The notes under the pieces are model-generated. The model made no database searches and was not told the DNA's origin. It was given only the letters and a program-made list of their open reading frames with translations. A stretch of 64,000 bases of DNA, from the NCBI GenBank assembly GCA_036268775.1, contig DATATM010000012.1, positions 1 through 64,000 of the forward strand, written 5' to 3'. The position numbers and the translations under genes were made by a program. The stretch is from DASZIT01 sp036268775 (GTDB lineage Bacteria; Actinomycetota; Acidimicrobiia; Acidimicrobiales; RAAP-2). Shown here in pieces: positions 60,645-64,000 of the stretch (its first letter is position 1; the number at the start of each line of letters is the position of its first letter).

Positions 60645-61894
60645 CCGCCGATGCCGTCACTATCCCCATCCTGTCGGTCGACGATCATGTGATCGAGCCG
60701 CCCGACGCCTACCTCGACCGGGTGCCGGCCGGGTTGGTGGAGCGGGCCCCCCGGGTGGTTGAAGTGGACGAAACGGAGTTGACCAGCGCGCTCGGGGACG
60801 CCTTCGAGAAGTGGGACCCGGAGCTCAACCCGGTGGTGGGAAAGCGACTGACCGGTGCCGACACCGCCCCCCGGCAGGCCTGGCTGGTCGACGGCCAGCT
60901 CCATCCGCTCTACGGGATGGACTCGTGCATGGGCCGGCCGGCGGAGGAGTGGGGGATGCGACCACTGCGCTTCGACGAGATGACCCCGGGAAGCTGGGAC
61001 GTCAAGGCCCGGGTGGCCGACATGGACCGGGCCGGCGTCTATGCCTCGGTCAACTTCCCGGCCATGTGGGTCGGCTTCTGCGGCTCCACCTTTTCCGGCC
61101 TGGCGGACAAGGAGCTGGCCCTGGCCCTGGTGAGAGCCTGGAACTCGTGGCACCTCGAGGCCTGGGCCGGCGCCCATCCCGACCGGTTCGTGGCGCTCCA
61201 GCTGCCGTGCCTCTGGGATCCCGTCCTGGCCGCCAATGAGATACGAGCCAACGCCGCCGCTGGATTCCGGGCGGTGAGCTTCTCCGAGAACCCGACCGGG
61301 CAGGGGCAGCCATCCATCCACAGCGGACACTGGGACCCCTTCCTGGCCGCCTGCGAGGAGACCGGCACCGTGGTGTGCCTGCACGCCGGCTCGTCCGGTC
61401 ACACCCTGGATACCTCGGTCGACGCGCCGCTCGAAGTCGCCCAGACGCTGTTCCCGGCGTCGGCCTTCATCACCGCAGCGGACTGGGTCTGGTCGCAGAT
61501 CCCGGTCCGGTTCCCCGATCTCCGCATCGCCTTGTCGGAGGGAGGAATCGGGTGGTTGCCGCTGGCGATGGACTGGATGGACCACACTGCCCGGACCCAC
61601 CGGCCCTGGACGGGATGCTGGAAGGGCATCGACCTGCTCCCGAGCGAGGTGCTGCGGCGGAACTTCTGGTTCTGCACCATCGAGGAGCCGCTCGGTCTCC
61701 AGGCGGTGGCGTCCACCGTCGGGGTCGACCACGTGAGCATGGAGGTCGACTACCCGCACGCGGATTCGAGTTGGCCGGCCAGCCAGCGGATCCTCCGTCA
61801 CTGCGGATCGAGCCTCACTCAAGGCCAACTGGAGGCGGTGGCCTTCGCCAACGCCTGCGACCTGTTCAACTACCCGCTGCCGGGTTCCCGGTAA
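60641..61894 (+). CDS. Amidohydrolase-2 family hydrolase/decarboxylase
   Basis: 417 residues; ATG 60641 overlaps the reductase stop as ATGA. The N-terminal metal motif is VDDHVIEP (Asp-x-His variant), followed by VCLHAGSSGHTLD, LSEGGIGWLPLAMDWMDH and a late Asp region with MEVDYPHADSSWP. It belongs to the same broad group as the proteins at 35689 and 39718 but is clearly divergent. The wide DDHVIEP type is common in actinobacterial ring-degradation clusters. Confidence 0.86.
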   Translation: MTADAVTIPILSVDDHVIEPPDAYLDRVPAGLVERAPRVVEVDETELTSALGDAFEKWDPELNPVVGKRLTGADTAPRQAWLVDGQLHPLYGMDSCMGRPAEEWGMRPLRFDEMTPGSWDVKARVADMDRAGVYASVNFPAMWVGFCGSTFSGLADKELALALVRAWNSWHLEAWAGAHPDRFVALQLPCLWDPVLAANEIRANAAAGFRAVSFSENPTGQGQPSIHSGHWDPFLAACEETGTVVCLHAGSSGHTLDTSVDAPLEVAQTLFPASAFITAADWVWSQIPVRFPDLRIALSEGGIGWLPLAMDWMDHTARTHRPWTGCWKGIDLLPSEVLRRNFWFCTIEEPLGLQAVASTVGVDHVSMEVDYPHADSSWPASQRILRHCGSSLTQGQLEAVAFANACDLFNYPLPGSR

Positions 61895-61913
61895 CGTGCA
61901 GCCGGAGGCAACG

Positions 61914-62174
61914 ATGGACGAACGGGCAGTAGCCGAGGCGGTCGACGAGGTCGGCGAACTGATGCGGGCGGACGGCGCCGTCCTCATCCTGGTGGCCGCC
62001 GACCCGAAGACCGCCCGCATCGAGGTCAGCCTCGATCTCAGCGGGGTCGACTGCCTCGACTGCATCCTGCCCCCGGCCATGTTGCGCGATGTGCTGGAGT
62101 CGGCCATCCAACGGCGGCTTCCCACCGAGTTCGAGGTCAAGGTGAGTGACCCCCGGCTGATGCTCCCGGGCTGA
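61914..62174 (+). CDS. NifU-C-terminal-domain-like protein with CxxC
   Basis: 86 residues from ATG 61914 with GGAGG five bases upstream; a GTG at 61896 is in frame. EAVDEVGELMRADGAVLILV and VDCLDCILPPAMLRDVLESAIQ parallel the NifU_N-terminal-free NfuA-like domain, with the CxxC that binds Fe-S. It may mature an Fe-S enzyme of the pathway, but no obvious Fe-S client is present. It ends the ABC-transporter run and converges on the LarA-like gene. Confidence 0.68.
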   Translation: MDERAVAEAVDEVGELMRADGAVLILVAADPKTARIEVSLDLSGVDCLDCILPPAMLRDVLESAIQRRLPTEFEVKVSDPRLMLPG

Positions 62175-62198
62175 ACCCGCCGCGCCGCCGGCGAGTGT

Positions 62199-63443
62199 TT
62201 AGCCCGTCACTAATTGGATGGTGGCGCAGGGGAAGGCGACTACTCGGACCGATCCACCGTGCCGGCACTCAAGCCAGGCCACCGTCTCCTCCCACCGGTT
62301 GAAGAGGACGGTATCGCCGGCGACTTCTGGGGCCAGCTCCCCTCGATCGAGGTTCGGGCAGAAGTAGGCCAGCTGCCGCCCGGACAGGCGGGTGGCGGCC
62401 GGCGCGGCGAGGGACATGCCCGGGCCGAAGAGGGAGTGGAAGCCCAGTCCTTCGGAACCAGCCAGGGCAACCACTACCGACCCGCCCCGGCGGACCAGGG
62501 GCTCCGGGGAGGTCCGGTAGGGGGCGAAGGCAGTGAGGTGCTGGAGGAACTCGGAGTCCTTGGGATAGAGCGACAGCAGGCAGACGTCGGCGGCGGGGCC
62601 GGCCGGGGTGGCGAACACTCTCCGGGCGATGGCGACACCGGCCCGGTGGGCGGAAACCAGGTCGCCCACCACCAATCCGGCGATTCCCATGTCCGGGCTC
62701 GGTACCGAGTTCACGATGAAGTCCACCCCGGCCAGCCGGGCGGCCTCCTCCGCCTCCAACCGACCCGGGCTGTCGACGTCGCCGTAGTGGCCCTCCAGGG
62801 CGCTGCCCCGGTGGAAGGCTTCGGCGGAGGTGATGCTGGCGACCCCCGGCATCACCAGCTTGGCGCCGCCAGAGAACCCGGTGGCGGCGTGGGGGATGAT
62901 CGACCCGACCAGAATGCGGAGATCGGACCGGAGGAACTCGGCATTGAGCTCCACCGGGGTGCCCCGGCTCGTTGACCCGACGGCTTGGCACCCCGACCAG
63001 GAGAAGTGGCTGGAGACCCGGCACCGGGCCAGCACCTCGGGGCCCAACTTCTTGAGGAGGTCGTCCCGGGTGAGGGGTCGGTGGTTCGCCACCCCCATGA
63101 GCACATGGACGTCGGCAGCGGGGATCCCGGCCGATTCGAGCTCGGCCAACAGCGGCGGCAGCAGCCGTCGCCCTGACGTCGGGCGGGTGAGATCGTCGAC
63201 CACCACGCAGGGGGCCCGGCGACCCCGAGCCAGCTGGCGGAGCGCGTGGGTGCCCACCGGGCGGGCGAACGCGTCGGCGATGCCGGTGGCACCGATGTCG
63301 TCGGCTCCAGCCGGGGCGCGGGTCTCGACGGTCCATCCCGTCGGGAAGGGCAACTCGAGTTCCCGGTCGTCGTACCAGGCCCCGACCCGAATGCGAGCGG
63401 TCGGCGCGGTCGCCGCCACTCCGATCACGTCAGCGGTCGTCAC
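62199..63443 (-). CDS. LarA-family (DUF2088) nickel-pincer racemase/epimerase-like protein
   Basis: 414 residues. VVDDLTRPT, GVANHRPLT and GSIIPHAATGFSGGAKLVMPG match LarA, which binds a pyridinium-Ni pincer cofactor on a Lys (here in GGAKLVMPG) with His ligands. LarA relatives racemise or epimerise 2-hydroxyacids. The lar maturation genes larB, larC and larE are not in the window. GTG 63443 overlaps the end of the upstream PaaK-like gene by 14 bases; GTG 63428 is an alternative. Its position suggests a 2-hydroxyacid intermediate. Confidence 0.82.
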   Translation of the reverse strand: MTTADVIGVAATAPTARIRVGAWYDDRELELPFPTGWTVETRAPAGADDIGATGIADAFARPVGTHALRQLARGRRAPCVVVDDLTRPTSGRRLLPPLLAELESAGIPAADVHVLMGVANHRPLTRDDLLKKLGPEVLARCRVSSHFSWSGCQAVGSTSRGTPVELNAEFLRSDLRILVGSIIPHAATGFSGGAKLVMPGVASITSAEAFHRGSALEGHYGDVDSPGRLEAEEAARLAGVDFIVNSVPSPDMGIAGLVVGDLVSAHRAGVAIARRVFATPAGPAADVCLLSLYPKDSEFLQHLTAFAPYRTSPEPLVRRGGSVVVALAGSEGLGFHSLFGPGMSLAAPAATRLSGRQLAYFCPNLDRGELAPEVAGDTVLFNRWEETVAWLECRHGGSVRVVAFPCATIQLVTG

Positions 63444-64000
63444 GGAACCGCTTGGCTTTGGCCCGGGTGGCTACTTCGGTGAGCTGGTCGAGACCGCCGG
63501 GTGCCGCCACCTCGGCGTCGATCCTGACCCCGAACTTCCGGTGGAGGATGGTCTCGACTTCGGTGGCCAGCTCCGGCCACCGTCCGGGCTCGAAGTCGCT
63601 GACGACCATCACCACCACCCGGTCACGGTCAGCCTGGCGCTCGGCCCTGACGAAGTAGTCAGTGGTGGTCCCCGGGACCGCGGTGGCGATCTGGCCGATG
63701 CCCTCGGGCCAGATGTTGACCCCCCGCAACTTGATCATGTTGTCGCCCCGGCCGGCGAAGCGACCCATCCGCCGGAGCCAGCTGCCACAAGCACACTGGG
63801 TGCGCGGATGGAGAAAGGACAGGTCCATGATGTTGTACCGGAACTGGGGGCTGCCCGTCTTGTAGAGCTCGGTGACCACCAGAGCGCCGGTGGTGCCATC
63901 GGGGAGCGGCGCTCCGGTCTCCGGATCGACCACCTCGACGTGGAAGGCATCCTCGAAGATGTGAAGACCCTCCTTGGCCGGGCACTCCACGGCCACATAT
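63430..64000 (-). CDS. PaaK-type CoA ligase, C-terminal part, 5' end outside window
   Basis: About 190 residues are visible, open to the window edge. ECPAKEGLHIFEDAFHVEVV, YKTGSPQFRYNIMDLS and GRGDNMIKLRGVNIWPEGI match the C-terminal half of the ligase at 36570-37964, including the ending KRFRDDR. It is therefore a second, diverged copy. It overlaps the LarA-like gene and shares its strand, so they probably form one transcript. Confidence 0.85.
   Translation of the reverse strand, partial: YVAVECPAKEGLHIFEDAFHVEVVDPETGAPLPDGTTGALVVTELYKTGSPQFRYNIMDLSFLHPRTQCACGSWLRRMGRFAGRGDNMIKLRGVNIWPEGIGQIATAVPGTTTDYFVRAERQADRDRVVVMVVSDFEPGRWPELATEVETILHRKFGVRIDAEVAAPGGLDQLTEVATRAKAKRFRDDR

Noticed and set aside
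1..64000. tRNA, rRNA, riboswitch or transposon
   Set aside because: No cloverleaf, rRNA segment, known riboswitch core, transposase or flanking direct repeat was recognised by eye. Covariance-model searches could still find a small RNA.

Overview
The window is GC-rich, densely packed DNA from an actinobacterium, most likely a member of the Acidimicrobiia. The evidence is a ClpC unfoldase, a mycothiol-type SigR/RsrA pair, a DUF2342 metalloprotease, an F420-type luciferase-like oxidoreductase, pervasive GTG starts with ATGA/GTGA stop-start overlaps, and secreted proteins built from GYWLVASDGGIFAFGDA-type repeats, which are common in that class. The class assignment is an inference. No rRNA, tRNA, CRISPR array or insertion sequence was recognised.

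Bases 1-33,200 are mainly housekeeping. After the end of a repeat protein come clpC and a divergent polyprenyl diphosphate synthase. A long minus-strand cofactor block follows, in transcription order DUF2342 metalloprotease, tilS, hpt, folE, folP, a phosphatase-like protein lacking the catalytic Cys, folB, folK, a DUF2520 dehydrogenase, panC, panD, nadB, nadC and coaX. Upstream on the same strand lie purF-purM-pyrE, an amidase and sigR-rsrA. PurL and purC-purS-purQ are split by a 3.9 kb insert carrying two paralogous secreted propeller-like proteins and a basic hypothetical protein. A fused electron-transfer flavoprotein (EtfB-EtfA) marks the junction to the next region.

Bases 33,200-64,000 are an accessory catabolic island of about 30 genes. 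It holds two PaaK-type CoA ligases, a class III CoA transferase, three amidohydrolase-2 proteins, two D-aminoacylase-like hydrolases, a hydantoinase/oxoprolinase HyuA-HyuB pair, two TauD-type Fe(II)/2-oxoglutarate dioxygenases, a luciferase-like oxidoreductase, four SDRs (one without its catalytic residues), a PanE-like reductase, an aldo/keto reductase, a TauABC/SsuABC-type importer, a LarA-like protein and one TetR regulator. The substrate cannot be read from sequence. The mix suggests import, oxygenation, opening of an amide, lactam or imide bond, CoA activation and reduction.

The most striking signal is a short element, CAAACGWWNG (one site deviates), at six transcription-unit starts across this island. 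At five of them it lies on or beside a promoter of form TTGNNN-17 bp-TANNNT. This suggests that the separate operons form one regulon, probably under the TetR protein at 46.4 kb.
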